This document shows positions 8,708 to 17,449 of a stretch of 64,000 nucleotides of DNA, piece after piece. Source of the DNA: Clostridium culturomicium (GTDB lineage Bacteria > Bacillota > Clostridia > Clostridiales > Clostridiaceae). Made by a program: the position numbers and the translations under genes. The notes beneath the pieces were generated by a model. The model was not told where the DNA came from. It saw only the letters and a program-made list of their open reading frames with translations, and searched no databases. The first letter of the stretch is position 1; every line of letters starts with the position of its first letter. The stretch spans positions 374,159 to 438,158 of the forward strand of contig NZ_CCXK01000017.1 of the NCBI RefSeq assembly GCF_000821305.1, in the 5' to 3' direction.

Positions 8708-10384
8708 ATTACGAGTATCATAAACAAAGCTCTGTATAGGATTTTAGTATACACGGGAACACCTATTGAAGGAAAATTTAAAAAGTACACTAAAAATCCT
8801 AGAAAGGTAAATGAAAGAATTTTAATTAAAATTTTAAAGAAAAATTCGAATACTGTTATTGGAGATATATATGATTTTAGAAATATTAATACGGTGGAAG
8901 ATTTCAAAGAGAAATTTCCTATAACAGACTATAGTTATTATGAAAATTATATTGAAAGAATGGCAAGGGGCGAGAAAAATATATTAACTAGTGATGAAGT
9001 TGAGTATTTTTCACATACTTCAGGCACAACTGGAAAGCAAAAGTTAATCCCAACAACAACTACAAGTCGGAGAATTCCATCAAAGTATATGGCTTTTTTA
9101 ATAAATAGATATGCTTTTAATGAGTTTAAGAAACAATGGAATTATGAAAAAGGATTAATGCTGGCAGATATTACAAATACAAATTATACGGAAGGTGGAA
9201 TTCCTATATGTTCAGCAACTTCAGGTGGAATAAACGCCATCGAACCGATTTTACCTTATTTATACACTTCACCTATTGAGGTCATGAAGGTAAAAGATAA
9301 AGAGGTGGCTAGCTATTTGCATTTATTATTTGCATTAAAGGAGAGATCCCTTTTATTTATTAATGGAGTGTTTATTTCAAATGTAGTTGATTTATTTAGA
9401 GTATTAGAGAAATATAGTTTACAGCTAGTAAGAGACATAAAAAGAGGCGTGATAAGCAGAAGTTTAAACTTAAATGAGGACGTAAGAAAAAAGTTAAATA
9501 AGTATTTGTCCCCAGATGCTTATAGGGCAGACGATCTAACTTTAGAATTTAAAAAGGGATTTAAGGGTATTGCCAAAAGAGTATGGCCTAACTTAACTTA
9601 TATTGGAACAGTTACAGGAGCGAATTTCTCCATTTATGATGAGATGTTAAATTATTATACTGATAACCTTCCAGTGTATTCACCAATTTATGCAGCCTCA
9701 GAAGGCACTATAGGTATTAATCCTTATGTGAAAAAAGTTGAATATGTAATTATCCCAGACACGGTATTTTATGAATTTATAGAGCAGAAAGATTTTAATT
9801 GTCAAAATCCTAGAACTTTATGTATAGATGAGTTAAGCCAAGGTGGAGTGTATGAAATAATATTAACTAATTATTCTGGATTATATCGTTATAGGTTAGG
9901 GGATGTAGTTAAGGTTGTAGATTATTTTAATAGTACACCTTCAATTGAGTTCTTATATCGTAAAAATCAAGCTTTAAATATGGTATCTGAGAAAACTACC
10001 GAAGAACATCTTACTAATGCTATTCTTAAAATGGTTGATAATTTAAAAATTAAATTAATTGATTATACTACTTATCCTGATAATTCTATTAGCCCAGGAA
10101 GATATATTATTTATTTAGAAATAAGCGATGAATACAAAGAAAACAGCATTTTAGAAGCTGAATTTGATAAGGAGCTTTCTTTGGCTAATTTGGCTTATGG
10201 AAGAGCTAGACAAAGTAAGAAGTTAAGAAGACCTAAGATTATTTTGCTGAAAAGAAATACTTTTAATAAGATAAAAGAACTTTTAATTAATGGAGAAGTT
10301 TCTAAAAATCAAATTAAAATTCCAAGGGTTGTTGTAGGAAAGGAAAAAATTATAACAGTTTTAAAAGAAAATATTATAAAATAA
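8708..10384 (+). CDS. GH3-family acyl-acid amido synthetase-like protein, probable ATT start
   Basis: GH3 proteins adenylate a carboxylic acid and join it to an amino group; bacterial substrates are mostly unknown. The ATP-binding motif HTSGTTGKQKLIP, the EGTIGINP patch and YRYRLGDVVKVV are all present. The only ordinary start codon in frame is GTG at 8894. However, the open frame continues upstream through about 62 residues (INKALYRILVYTGTPIEGKF and onward) that read as a normal family N-terminus. No ATG, GTG or TTG occurs there. AAGGAAG (8695-8701) lies six bases before an ATT at 8708, which gives a 558-residue protein starting (M)TSIINKALY. I therefore annotate from ATT. The alternatives are a start at GTG 8894 with a shortened N-terminus, or a sequencing error. 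Confidence 0.75.
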   Translation: MTSIINKALYRILVYTGTPIEGKFKKYTKNPRKVNERILIKILKKNSNTVIGDIYDFRNINTVEDFKEKFPITDYSYYENYIERMARGEKNILTSDEVEYFSHTSGTTGKQKLIPTTTTSRRIPSKYMAFLINRYAFNEFKKQWNYEKGLMLADITNTNYTEGGIPICSATSGGINAIEPILPYLYTSPIEVMKVKDKEVASYLHLLFALKERSLLFINGVFISNVVDLFRVLEKYSLQLVRDIKRGVISRSLNLNEDVRKKLNKYLSPDAYRADDLTLEFKKGFKGIAKRVWPNLTYIGTVTGANFSIYDEMLNYYTDNLPVYSPIYAASEGTIGINPYVKKVEYVIIPDTVFYEFIEQKDFNCQNPRTLCIDELSQGGVYEIILTNYSGLYRYRLGDVVKVVDYFNSTPSIEFLYRKNQALNMVSEKTTEEHLTNAILKMVDNLKIKLIDYTTYPDNSISPGRYIIYLEISDEYKENSILEAEFDKELSLANLAYGRARQSKKLRRPKIILLKRNTFNKIKELLINGEVSKNQIKIPRVVVGKEKIITVLKENIIK

Positions 10385-10390
10385 AACATA

Positions 10391-10432
10391 ATGGATGAAG
10401 GAAGAACTGAGAGAGTTCCTTCATCCATTTTT
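10391..10432 (+). terminator. Terminator after the GH3 gene
   Basis: ATGGATGAAGGAA/TTCCTTCATCCAT is a 13-bp perfect stem followed by TTTT. Confidence 0.88.
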
Positions 10433-10481
10433 AGATTATATATATAAGGCTATGGTATAATATATATAGGGAGTAAAGTAA

Positions 10482-10522
10482 AAAAAAGCCTGTAATAAAT
10501 TATGTTTATTGCGGGCTTTTTT
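10482..10522 (-). terminator. Terminator of the TetR gene, active in both directions in principle
   Basis: AAAAAAGCCTGTAATAAA pairs with TTTATTGCGGGCTTTTTT (one G-U pair, 5-nt loop). T tracts are present on both strands. It is 15 bases beyond the TetR stop on the minus strand. Confidence 0.85.
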
Positions 10523-10536
10523 ACTTAATTCAAGAA

Positions 10537-11124
10537 CTACTGAGGATTTAGAGTTAAACTTTTACTAAATAAAACAATAAACTTTTCTATGGATGAAACT
10601 AAATCATAATTCCCGTCATGCTTAGCCCAGTCAGAGCTATAACCACGAAGTAGGACCATTAGCATTCTGGCAGTTTCTTCAGGATCAATGGAAGAATTAA
10701 ATTGTTTTTTTTCCACACCTCGAATTAATAAATCTTTAAGAACTTTAAAGATTTTTCTGTTTTCATCCAAGTAATTAACTGAATTATTCTTAAGTGGTGC
10801 CATATTAATACAACGGCTTGTTTCAACTCCGTTTCTAATGTTGTACTTTCCATAACAGGTACAGAAGAGTTTTAAATTTTCTACTTCATCTTCTTTGAAT
10901 TGTGAAAGAACTTCATTAGAGAAAAAGTCATCTATATCTGAGAAGAGAGCCCAGGCAAGGTCACCTTTTTCTGAAAAATAGTGATAAAAGGTTCCTGTAG
11001 ATATATCTAGCTTTTTACATATTCCTCTAATAGTTATATTTTCGTAGCCTTCAGCGTTTATTAATTCTGTTATTTTAGAAAAAAGTTCTTGTTTGCGAGC
11101 TATAAATTTTTTAGTTGGGTTCAT
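10537..11124 (-). CDS. TetR/AcrR-family transcriptional regulator
   Basis: The 195-residue protein has a typical TetR N-terminal helix-turn-helix (about residues 12-57: TELINAEGYENITIRGICKK, then STGTFYHYFSEKGDLAWALF) and a longer ligand-binding/dimerisation region that I cannot assign to a ligand. It lies downstream of the secreted flavoprotein gene on the same strand, separated by a hairpin at 11223-11256. A palindrome-like sequence in the flavoprotein promoter region (13215-13237) is a plausible target, but this is inference. Confidence 0.88.
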   Translation of the reverse strand: MNPTKKFIARKQELFSKITELINAEGYENITIRGICKKLDISTGTFYHYFSEKGDLAWALFSDIDDFFSNEVLSQFKEDEVENLKLFCTCYGKYNIRNGVETSRCINMAPLKNNSVNYLDENRKIFKVLKDLLIRGVEKKQFNSSIDPEETARMLMVLLRGYSSDWAKHDGNYDLVSSIEKFIVLFSKSLTLNPQ

Positions 11125-11222
11125 TTAATACTCCTTTAGATAGTTGAAATCTACATATGCTAATTATCTTTTAATTTTAACAATAACATAACTAATAATA
11201 CCACTTTTTAATATAATTGCAA

Positions 11223-11256
11223 GGGCAGGCCTAAACCATGATGTTTAGACCTGCCC
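11223..11256 (-). terminator. Hairpin after the flavoprotein gene
   Basis: GGGCAGG-C-CTAAAC pairs with GTTTAG-A-CCTGCCC across a 6-nt loop. The U tail on the minus strand is weak (TTGCAATTATATT), so termination may be partial and allow some read-through into tetR. Confidence 0.6.
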
Positions 11257-11320
11257 AACATATAATATTAAATTAATTAGGGGTTAATTCTTGTTGATAT
11301 AATTATTTTTAAACTAATTA

Positions 11321-13180
11321 TTACTTGGTAAATGAAGCTGCATTTGTACCTGCTATTCTACCAAATACTACGGTATCAGTTAAAGCATTTCCACCTAAAC
11401 GGTTACTTCCATGGATTCCACCAGTAACCTCACCAGCAGCATATAATCCAGAGATTACATTACCATTTGTATCAATAACTTCTGTAGCTTCGTTGATTTC
11501 CACTCCACCCATTGTGTGATGAACTGTTGGTATACGAACTGCAGCATAGAATGGACCATTGTTGATTCCGTTGTGTACTTTATTAGTATCTACAAATAAT
11601 GAACGTCCAAACTCATCAGTTTGTCCTTCAAGATCTCCGCCTTGACAATAACGGTTATATTCTTCAACAGTTGCAACTAGGTTTTTAGCAGGAACACCGA
11701 TTTTCTCAGCTAATTCTTCTAAAGTATCAGCTTTTACCGCTCTTCCAGCAGCCACTAAGTCATTTATTGTTTCACCAAAGTTATTTAATTCATCACCAGT
11801 AGGGTAAGAATCACTATCCATAACTATGTACATTTTATTTTCAGGCTGAGCAAATAATCCAAGAGTCATTTCATCACGACGCCCAGCCTCATTAACAAAT
11901 CTATTTCCTTCGATATTAACAAAAATACGGCTTTCAACAGAATGCTCTATATTTCCAGAAAGACTTCCAGTGTTTGGATCACCTAAAGGTAATAATTGAA
12001 TATTGCCCATCTGAACAAGGTTTGCACCAACTTCTTCAGCCATTTTAATACCATCACCTGTTATTGAACTTGTATTAGTACTTAATATGTTATCACCAAG
12101 AGAAGGCCATTTATTAAGTATTTTATTTGCTTCTTCACGCATTTCTACATTTTGTCCAAATCCGCCTGTTGCCAACACAACTCCATTATTAGCTTTAACA
12201 GTAATTTTGTTTCCTGTTTTTCCAGTACAGTTTACACCAGTTACGGTGCTATCTTCAACAATTAATTCATCAGCAGTTGTATGATAAACCATTGTTATAC
12301 CTTGATTTTTGTCCATATATTCTTGATATGTTTTGAAAAATCCAGTTCCTTCTGGTTCAACTGGTTTATGCGCACGTGGCCACATACCTCCAGTTACAGT
12401 GAAAGGTTCATCATAGAATTCCATACCAAGACTTTTTAACCATTCAACACCGTCCCAAGCATTTTCAGTTAAAGTTTCTACTAGAACTGGATTACCTTCT
12501 TGATCTCCACCGTTAAAAGTTTGATCGTAATGGTGCTGAACACTGTCATTATTTGCAGCAGCAGTTTCACTACCGTCATCAACAGCGTTTAATGCACCTC
12601 CAGAAAGGATAGTATTTCCACCCATTTGTCCCGTCTTTTCTATGACTACAACGCTTTTGCCAGCTTGATGTGCAGTAACAGCAGCAGCCATACCAGCACC
12701 ACCAGCACCAATTACAACAACGTCGGCTGTTAGTTCTTGATCATCTTCTTTAGAAACTTCTTTTTTTATTTCACGTAAAGCTTCAATATCTGAATCAGAA
12801 AGGCCAGCTTGCTTTAAACTGTTAATAACACCTTCAACAATTGCATTACTTGTTAAAGTTGCTCCGGAGATTGTATCAACCCCAAGACCTTGAATTTCAA
12901 GTATTTCTTCTGATATTGTTTTTACAGCCGGTTCTCCAATACCTGGAGTTTCTGTGTGATCGATTTTGATATCTGTGATTTCACTTTCAGAAACAGTTAC
13001 TGATATGGTCATTTCATGCATACCATTGACTGTAGCTGAATATGTACCAGGCTTATAAGTTAAAGATTTGTCAGGTGTGTTCTTAGATGAACAACCTACG
13101 AAGGAAGAAGTTGCCATTGTTAAAGCTAATGCTAAAACTAATATGGTTTTTTTACTTCTTCTTAAATGATTTTTTCCCAT
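11321..13180 (-). CDS. Secreted lipoprotein FMN/FAD-dependent fumarate-reductase-like flavoprotein
   Basis: This is an extracytoplasmic reductase of the FrdA/UrdA type. The N-terminus has a signal peptide with the lipobox SSFVGCSS, so it should be anchored to the outer face of the membrane. Residues about 40-120 form an FMN-binding domain with the SGATLTS motif, the site where ApbE attaches FMN covalently to Thr. From about 150 an FAD_binding_2/fumarate reductase domain begins with VVVIGAGGAGMAAAV, and the C-terminal HTMGGVEIN and LGGNALTD patches match the family. I chose the ATG at 13180 because GGAGGGG lies five bases upstream; the frame from 13198 would include the ribosome binding site. 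The electron acceptor (fumarate, urocanate, an enoate or other) cannot be told from sequence. Electrons could come through membrane flavin-transfer systems. Confidence 0.88.
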   Translation of the reverse strand: MGKNHLRRSKKTILVLALALTMATSSFVGCSSKNTPDKSLTYKPGTYSATVNGMHEMTISVTVSESEITDIKIDHTETPGIGEPAVKTISEEILEIQGLGVDTISGATLTSNAIVEGVINSLKQAGLSDSDIEALREIKKEVSKEDDQELTADVVVIGAGGAGMAAAVTAHQAGKSVVVIEKTGQMGGNTILSGGALNAVDDGSETAAANNDSVQHHYDQTFNGGDQEGNPVLVETLTENAWDGVEWLKSLGMEFYDEPFTVTGGMWPRAHKPVEPEGTGFFKTYQEYMDKNQGITMVYHTTADELIVEDSTVTGVNCTGKTGNKITVKANNGVVLATGGFGQNVEMREEANKILNKWPSLGDNILSTNTSSITGDGIKMAEEVGANLVQMGNIQLLPLGDPNTGSLSGNIEHSVESRIFVNIEGNRFVNEAGRRDEMTLGLFAQPENKMYIVMDSDSYPTGDELNNFGETINDLVAAGRAVKADTLEELAEKIGVPAKNLVATVEEYNRYCQGGDLEGQTDEFGRSLFVDTNKVHNGINNGPFYAAVRIPTVHHTMGGVEINEATEVIDTNGNVISGLYAAGEVTGGIHGSNRLGGNALTDTVVFGRIAGTNAASFTK

Positions 13181-13214
13181 TTGGTCCCCTCCATACAATA
13201 AAAAAATATAAAAA

Positions 13215-13237
13215 ATAGAACGTGTTATAGAACATGT
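13215..13237. promoter_or_regulatory. Candidate regulator site in the flavoprotein leader
   Basis: ATAGAACGTGT (13215-13225) is repeated as ATAGAACATGT (13227-13237), and TGTT-ATAG-AACA forms a dyad across the junction. It lies between the predicted -10 and the ribosome binding site of the flavoprotein gene. A TetR-type repressor, such as the one encoded downstream, is a natural candidate; this is inference. Confidence 0.4.
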
Positions 13238-13245
13238 CTGTTAAT

Positions 13246-13274
13246 TTTATAACATAAATTTTGCTGTGTTGCAA
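13246..13274 (-). promoter_or_regulatory. Predicted promoter of the secreted flavoprotein gene
   Basis: On the minus strand TTGCAA (13269-13274) and TATAAA (13246-13251) are 17 bp apart, about 65 bp before the chosen start codon. The remainder of the 13181-13529 gap up to idi is AT-rich and has no gene. Confidence 0.6.
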
Positions 13275-13529
13275 TATGTTTTTTTATATTTTTGAAAATT
13301 TACTAAAATTTTTATTAAAAAGTATATATTTTGTCAGTTACGGATATAAAAATGATGCTTATGTAAATAGTAGTAACTTTGATATATGGACTTATAACTC
13401 TTAATCTATAATATTATTACGTGAAATATAATATACTTATTGAAAAATGATGTTATAAATAATAAGCTATAGGTATATAGAGTATTAATAGAATATAAAT
13501 AAATGAATTTGTAAATGAGGAGTAGTTCG

Positions 13530-14060
13530 ATGAATGAAATGATAATATTAGTTGATGAAAATGATAGAGAGGTTGGGACCATAGAGAAAATGGAAGCTCA
13601 TGTGAAGGGGAAGCTTCATAGGGCGTTTTCAGTTTTCGTTTTTAATAATAAGGGCGAAATGATGCTTCAAAGAAGAGCACTTCATAAATATCATTCTGGA
13701 GGTCTTTGGACAAATACTTGCTGCAGTCATCCAAATGCTGGAGAAGTTTTAGAGGAAGCAGTGCATAGAAGACTTGTGCAGGAGATGGGATTTGATTGTG
13801 AGCTGAAAGAAATAAAGTCATTCTTATATCATGCTCATTTAGATAATAATTTAATTGAACATGAATTAGATCATATTTTTGTTGGGTATTATGAAAATGA
13901 ACCTGAAATTAATAAGGAAGAAGTAGAAGAGTGGATGTGGATTAGTTGTGATGAGTTGAAAAAGGAAATTAACAATCATCCAGAAAAGTTTACTTATTGG
14001 TTCAAGGTAGCAATGGACGAGGTTTTCTTACCGAAGGATTTAAAAGATTATATAAAGTAA
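13530..14060 (+). CDS. idi: Isopentenyl-diphosphate delta-isomerase, type I
   Basis: Type I Idi interconverts IPP and DMAPP, the two five-carbon isoprenoid units, in the cytoplasm. The 176-residue protein has the Nudix-like fold, with the catalytic Cys in TNTCCSHP, the metal-binding His residues around it, and the GEVLEEAVHRRLVQEMG helix. The acidic catalytic region is LIEHELDHIFVG, and the closing EEVEEWMW follows the family. GAGGAG (13517-13522) sits seven bases before the ATG at 13530; the in-frame ATG at 13515 has no such site. Single gene, closed by a terminator. Confidence 0.93.
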   Translation: MNEMIILVDENDREVGTIEKMEAHVKGKLHRAFSVFVFNNKGEMMLQRRALHKYHSGGLWTNTCCSHPNAGEVLEEAVHRRLVQEMGFDCELKEIKSFLYHAHLDNNLIEHELDHIFVGYYENEPEINKEEVEEWMWISCDELKKEINNHPEKFTYWFKVAMDEVFLPKDLKDYIK

Positions 14061-14084
14061 AATTAATTGTATAAAAAGAGGTAA

Positions 14085-14109
14085 AAGCTGTCACTATTAG
14101 TGACAGCTT
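14085..14109. terminator. Bidirectional terminator between idi and the MATE gene
   Basis: AAGCTGTCAC/GTGACAGCTT with a 5-nt loop stands between the convergent genes. U-rich sequence follows on both strands. Confidence 0.8.
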
Positions 14110-14129
14110 CTTTATTATAAAATATAAAC

Positions 14130-15536
14130 TTATAGTTCGATTCGTGTCCATTTCCCAGTTCTAAAGCGTAACATATTAATAATCAGACGTATATTTTGAT
14201 CGATAAATACTGCAATCCATGCACCAATAAGCCCAAGGCCAGCAGGAAAACATAAGAGCCAGGTTAATAGGGGTCTTACAATTGCTATGCTTATGAAAGA
14301 GGTACGTGCAACATATTTTGTATCTCCAGCTCCCCTAAGAGCACCAGAGATTATTACTTGAGAGGTCTGAATGTGGGTAGTAAAGGCTATGATTATTAAG
14401 ATTATAGAGCCCAGCTGAATTATTTCTGCTTCTTTTGTAAAAAGTCCAACTAAGAAATTTCTTCCAAAAATAAAGAAGAAGAAAAGGATGGTTGAAGCAA
14501 TAATGGCCAGTCTTTGAGTAATACTAGCATAAAGCATGGCTTTATCGGGTCTTTTAGCACCTAAACTTTGACCTACAAGGGAAGAGGCTGCAATACTAAA
14601 TCCATCACCTACTGCAAAGGAAAGATTTAATATGTTCATACAAATTTGGTGAGTGGCAAAGGATGTTGTACCTAGAGCTGCTACCATTTTAGCGTATAAG
14701 AAAAAGCCTATCCTTAAAAATACCTGCTCAACCATAGCGCTGCTGCTTACATTGAATACACTAGATATAGTCTGTTTGTCAAAGGACCATGGAATTTTAG
14801 TAGTTATATCAAGAAAGCCACGATTTTTCACAACAGAGCGTATTGCCATAATGAGGGCAATGATGTTACCCAAAGAAGTTGCAATAGCGGCCCCTGTAAC
14901 ACCTAATTTTGGAAAGAAGAAAAGACCATTAATTAAAAGCGCATTAAATATAACATTTACGATATTTGCAGTTATATTTGTATACATGGAAATCTTAGTA
15001 TTTCCTATTCCTCTTTGAGCTGCATTAATAGTGAGACAAACAGAGTTAAAAATCATACCTAGTAGAATGATTCTAAAGTATGTAACAGAGGTGTCAATTA
15101 TATCAACGTTAGCACCAGCAAAAGCTAAAAGAGGCCTGGCAAAGAGAATTCCAACTAAAGCAAGTAAGGTTCCGGATATGAGACTCAATATCAAGCATTG
15201 TTTTAAACAGCTATTTGCACCTTTAATATCATCTGCTCCTTTACGTCTTGCCACAACTGCCGTTACTCCAACATTTAAGGAAAGGATAACAGCAAGGAGA
15301 ATAAATCTTGGCTGATTTGTAATACCAACTGCTGCAATTGCGTCAGGTCCAAGGTTTCCAACCATCATGGTATCAACAGCAGCGACTAATGAAACAAGGA
15401 TTGCTTCAACTATGGATGGCCATGCAATTTTTAAAGTAGCAGTATATCCATCACGGGTTAGCGGGAGACTACCAAGTATATGTTCTGGCTTAACCATGTA
15501 TTTACATGAAAATGCCCGTTTTAATAAATTTTCCAT
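14130..15536 (-). CDS. MATE-family multidrug/cation efflux transporter
   Basis: The 468-residue, 12-segment membrane protein belongs to the MATE group, which exports drugs or metabolites in exchange for Na+ or H+. The two homologous halves are visible, with family patches WPSIVEAILVSLVAAVDTMM near the N-terminus and VGQSLGAKRPDKA at the start of the second half. A GTG immediately precedes the ATG at 15536; GAAAGG upstream could serve either. It faces idi and has its own upstream region. The substrate cannot be inferred. Confidence 0.9.
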   Translation of the reverse strand: MENLLKRAFSCKYMVKPEHILGSLPLTRDGYTATLKIAWPSIVEAILVSLVAAVDTMMVGNLGPDAIAAVGITNQPRFILLAVILSLNVGVTAVVARRKGADDIKGANSCLKQCLILSLISGTLLALVGILFARPLLAFAGANVDIIDTSVTYFRIILLGMIFNSVCLTINAAQRGIGNTKISMYTNITANIVNVIFNALLINGLFFFPKLGVTGAAIATSLGNIIALIMAIRSVVKNRGFLDITTKIPWSFDKQTISSVFNVSSSAMVEQVFLRIGFFLYAKMVAALGTTSFATHQICMNILNLSFAVGDGFSIAASSLVGQSLGAKRPDKAMLYASITQRLAIIASTILFFFFIFGRNFLVGLFTKEAEIIQLGSIILIIIAFTTHIQTSQVIISGALRGAGDTKYVARTSFISIAIVRPLLTWLLCFPAGLGLIGAWIAVFIDQNIRLIINMLRFRTGKWTRIEL

Positions 15537-15669
15537 CACAAAATAACAACCTTTCTTACAGTTTTAACAAAATATTGCTTATAAGTATATTATAGCATTA
15601 TTCTTCGTCATAAGAAAATTTCGCAATACGGATTAAATTAAAGATAAATGAAGCTAGAAAGAAAAAATA

Positions 15670-15704
15670 GAACCTAGAATTGCTTAACGCTCAAATCTAG
15701 GTTC
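15670..15704 (-). terminator. Terminator of the GNAT gene
   Basis: GAACCTAGA/TCTAGGTTC is followed on the minus strand by TATTTTTTC. Confidence 0.85.
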
Positions 15705-15723
15705 AAGAATAAAGTATTCATTT

Positions 15724-16353
15724 TTAGAAGGTATATCCATATAAGAATATTTTTAAAGTTTCAGGTACAACTTGAAACTTTAGTTCTTTTTCCATTAAAC
15801 GCTTAAAGTTTTGGCTATCATAGAAGCCATAGTTACAACGTGTATCAGTATATAGATATAAAGAGGTTACCTTCATTGAGGTCATATAATTAAAGAGCTG
15901 ATTCAACAAGGCTTTACCTACTCCAAGTCCACGGCTTTCTTCTGAAACTATAAATAGTTGAATACAACCTTGAAACTCATTTTCCTTGTCTTTTATCATT
16001 TCATTATAGATATTTTGTATTTTGCTAAATTCTTTTAGATCTTTTTTGTTTTCTTTTTTTGCAAAAGCTATTTTTAGTAAACTTGCTAGAGCGCTAAGGT
16101 AGTTAAAGGGCTTTCTAAGTTTGTTTTTATCATTTTTAGCACTTCCTAAAATAATGCCGATAACTTTATTGTTTTTTACAGCTACTTTACTAAAGTTACT
16201 TGATAATATGCATTCTTGAAGATAAATATTTAAGGCTGAATCTAAAAAGGCATCGTCTTTTAAGAATTCATCAAAGCCAAAGGCTTTATTTATTAGATAT
16301 TTAATTGGTTTATAATCTTCTCTTGTTAAACTTCGGTATAGTACTTTTTCCAT
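15724..16353 (-). CDS. GNAT-family N-acetyltransferase
   Basis: The 209-residue protein has the acetyl-CoA-binding motif ESRGLGVGKALLNQLF and the following strand/helix typical of GNAT enzymes, with an N-terminal acceptor region of unknown specificity. It is divergent from a MerR regulator gene, and its promoter (16414-16444) has the long 19-bp spacer used by MerR activators. A drug- or toxin-modifying role is therefore plausible, but the substrate is not known. Confidence 0.85.
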   Translation of the reverse strand: MEKVLYRSLTREDYKPIKYLINKAFGFDEFLKDDAFLDSALNIYLQECILSSNFSKVAVKNNKVIGIILGSAKNDKNKLRKPFNYLSALASLLKIAFAKKENKKDLKEFSKIQNIYNEMIKDKENEFQGCIQLFIVSEESRGLGVGKALLNQLFNYMTSMKVTSLYLYTDTRCNYGFYDSQNFKRLMEKELKFQVVPETLKIFLYGYTF

Positions 16354-16413
16354 ATATAAAATCCTTTCTTACATTTAATTTTCTTTTAAAATTAAATTAA
16401 TTACGTTAAAATG

Positions 16414-16444
16414 ATAATAGAGTCTACCCTAAGAGGAGAGTCAA
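16414..16444 (-). promoter_or_regulatory. MerR-type promoter with 19-bp spacer driving the GNAT gene
   Basis: Read on the minus strand, TTGACT (-35) and TATTAT (-10) are separated by 19 bp instead of 17. The spacer carries an imperfect dyad (GACTCTCC and GGGTAGACTC). MerR regulators activate such over-long promoters by distorting the DNA. The regulator gene starts 35 bp away on the other strand. Confidence 0.8.
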
Positions 16445-16478
16445 TTAAGAAAGTGTTAATAATGCTGAGGTGGATAAA

Positions 16479-17309
16479 ATGGAGCAATTATACTCAATTG
16501 GAGAAGTTTCGAAAATAAAAGATATAACAATTAAAGCCTTACGATATTATCATAAAGAAGGTATCTTAATACCCAAATATATTGATGAGGTAACAGGGTA
16601 TAGGTTTTATTCTTTGGAGCAGTTTATTTATATAGATATTATAAAGGGCTGTAGGGTGTTAGGTACAAGTATTGATGAATTGAGAAAGATTTTTAAAGAA
16701 TGCAATACTAATCAGCTTATCGAATTTTTGAATATAAAGAAAGTAGAGGCAGAGAAAAATATTATTAAAATGCAAGAGATTATAAAAAATATTGAGGAAT
16801 TATCTAATAGTATTGAGAAAGCAAGAGTATTAGCAGAAAGTAGTGAGATTAGGACTATATCTTTTAAGGAAAGACCTATAATAATAGTTCCGTGTAATGA
16901 AACAGGATATTTAAAGGAAGTTCTATATTACTCTGAATTAGATAGAATTGCTCAGGTGTGTGGAATAGAGATTTCCATGGAAAGAGGAATTATATATGAT
17001 ATTGATTTAAGTGGAAAGGTTAAGCCTGCATATGTTTTTAGTACCTTCCAAGGGAGTGAGGATTTAATTTGCAAAGATAATTTAGCATTTCTTCCAGAAG
17101 GAAAATATTTAACTGTTGCTTATAATAAAGATAATGAAAGTGAACGGGTGGATGAGTTAATTAAGTATGTAAAGCAAAGAAATATAAAGGTAAAATGTTT
17201 TTTAGAAATAGAGTTGTTTAATGATTTGTTTAATACAGAAACCTTTAGCTGCCAAATTCAAATGTGTGTTGAAGAAGAAAATAGTTACATGGATGAAATT
17301 AAAAGTTAA
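16479..17309 (+). CDS. MerR-family regulator with effector-binding domain
   Basis: The N-terminus (about residues 4-75) is a MerR winged helix: YSIGEVSKIKDITIKALRYY, then the GYRFYSLEQ wing. A coiled-coil dimerisation helix follows (about 85-125). The C-terminal 140 residues resemble the GyrI/BmrR-type small-molecule-binding fold. BmrR-like proteins sense cationic drugs, and the same may apply here. The preferred start is the ATG at 16479, with GAGGTGG five bases upstream; an in-frame GTG at 16470 lies within that site. It most likely controls the divergent GNAT gene through the promoter at 16414-16444. Confidence 0.88.
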   Translation: MEQLYSIGEVSKIKDITIKALRYYHKEGILIPKYIDEVTGYRFYSLEQFIYIDIIKGCRVLGTSIDELRKIFKECNTNQLIEFLNIKKVEAEKNIIKMQEIIKNIEELSNSIEKARVLAESSEIRTISFKERPIIIVPCNETGYLKEVLYYSELDRIAQVCGIEISMERGIIYDIDLSGKVKPAYVFSTFQGSEDLICKDNLAFLPEGKYLTVAYNKDNESERVDELIKYVKQRNIKVKCFLEIELFNDLFNTETFSCQIQMCVEEENSYMDEIKS

Positions 17310-17449
17310 TAGAAGATTCATGAAAAGCAAGAAATCCTATGGGATAATAAAAGTTGATTATGAGTGAGGTAACTATGTAAGTAGTTTAAGGTATTAATAA
17401 TTATAGAATCTATAAGATGAAAGTTTTAGCTTTAAGGAGGACGTTTTTA

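Noticed and set aside
8659..8907. 82-codon minus-strand ORF
   Set aside because: It is antisense to the N-terminal part of the GH3 gene, has no start signal, and its hydrophobic product is an artefact of AT-rich coding on the other strand.
14653..15018. 121-codon plus-strand ORF
   Set aside because: It is antisense to the MATE gene, without a start signal or plausible protein composition.
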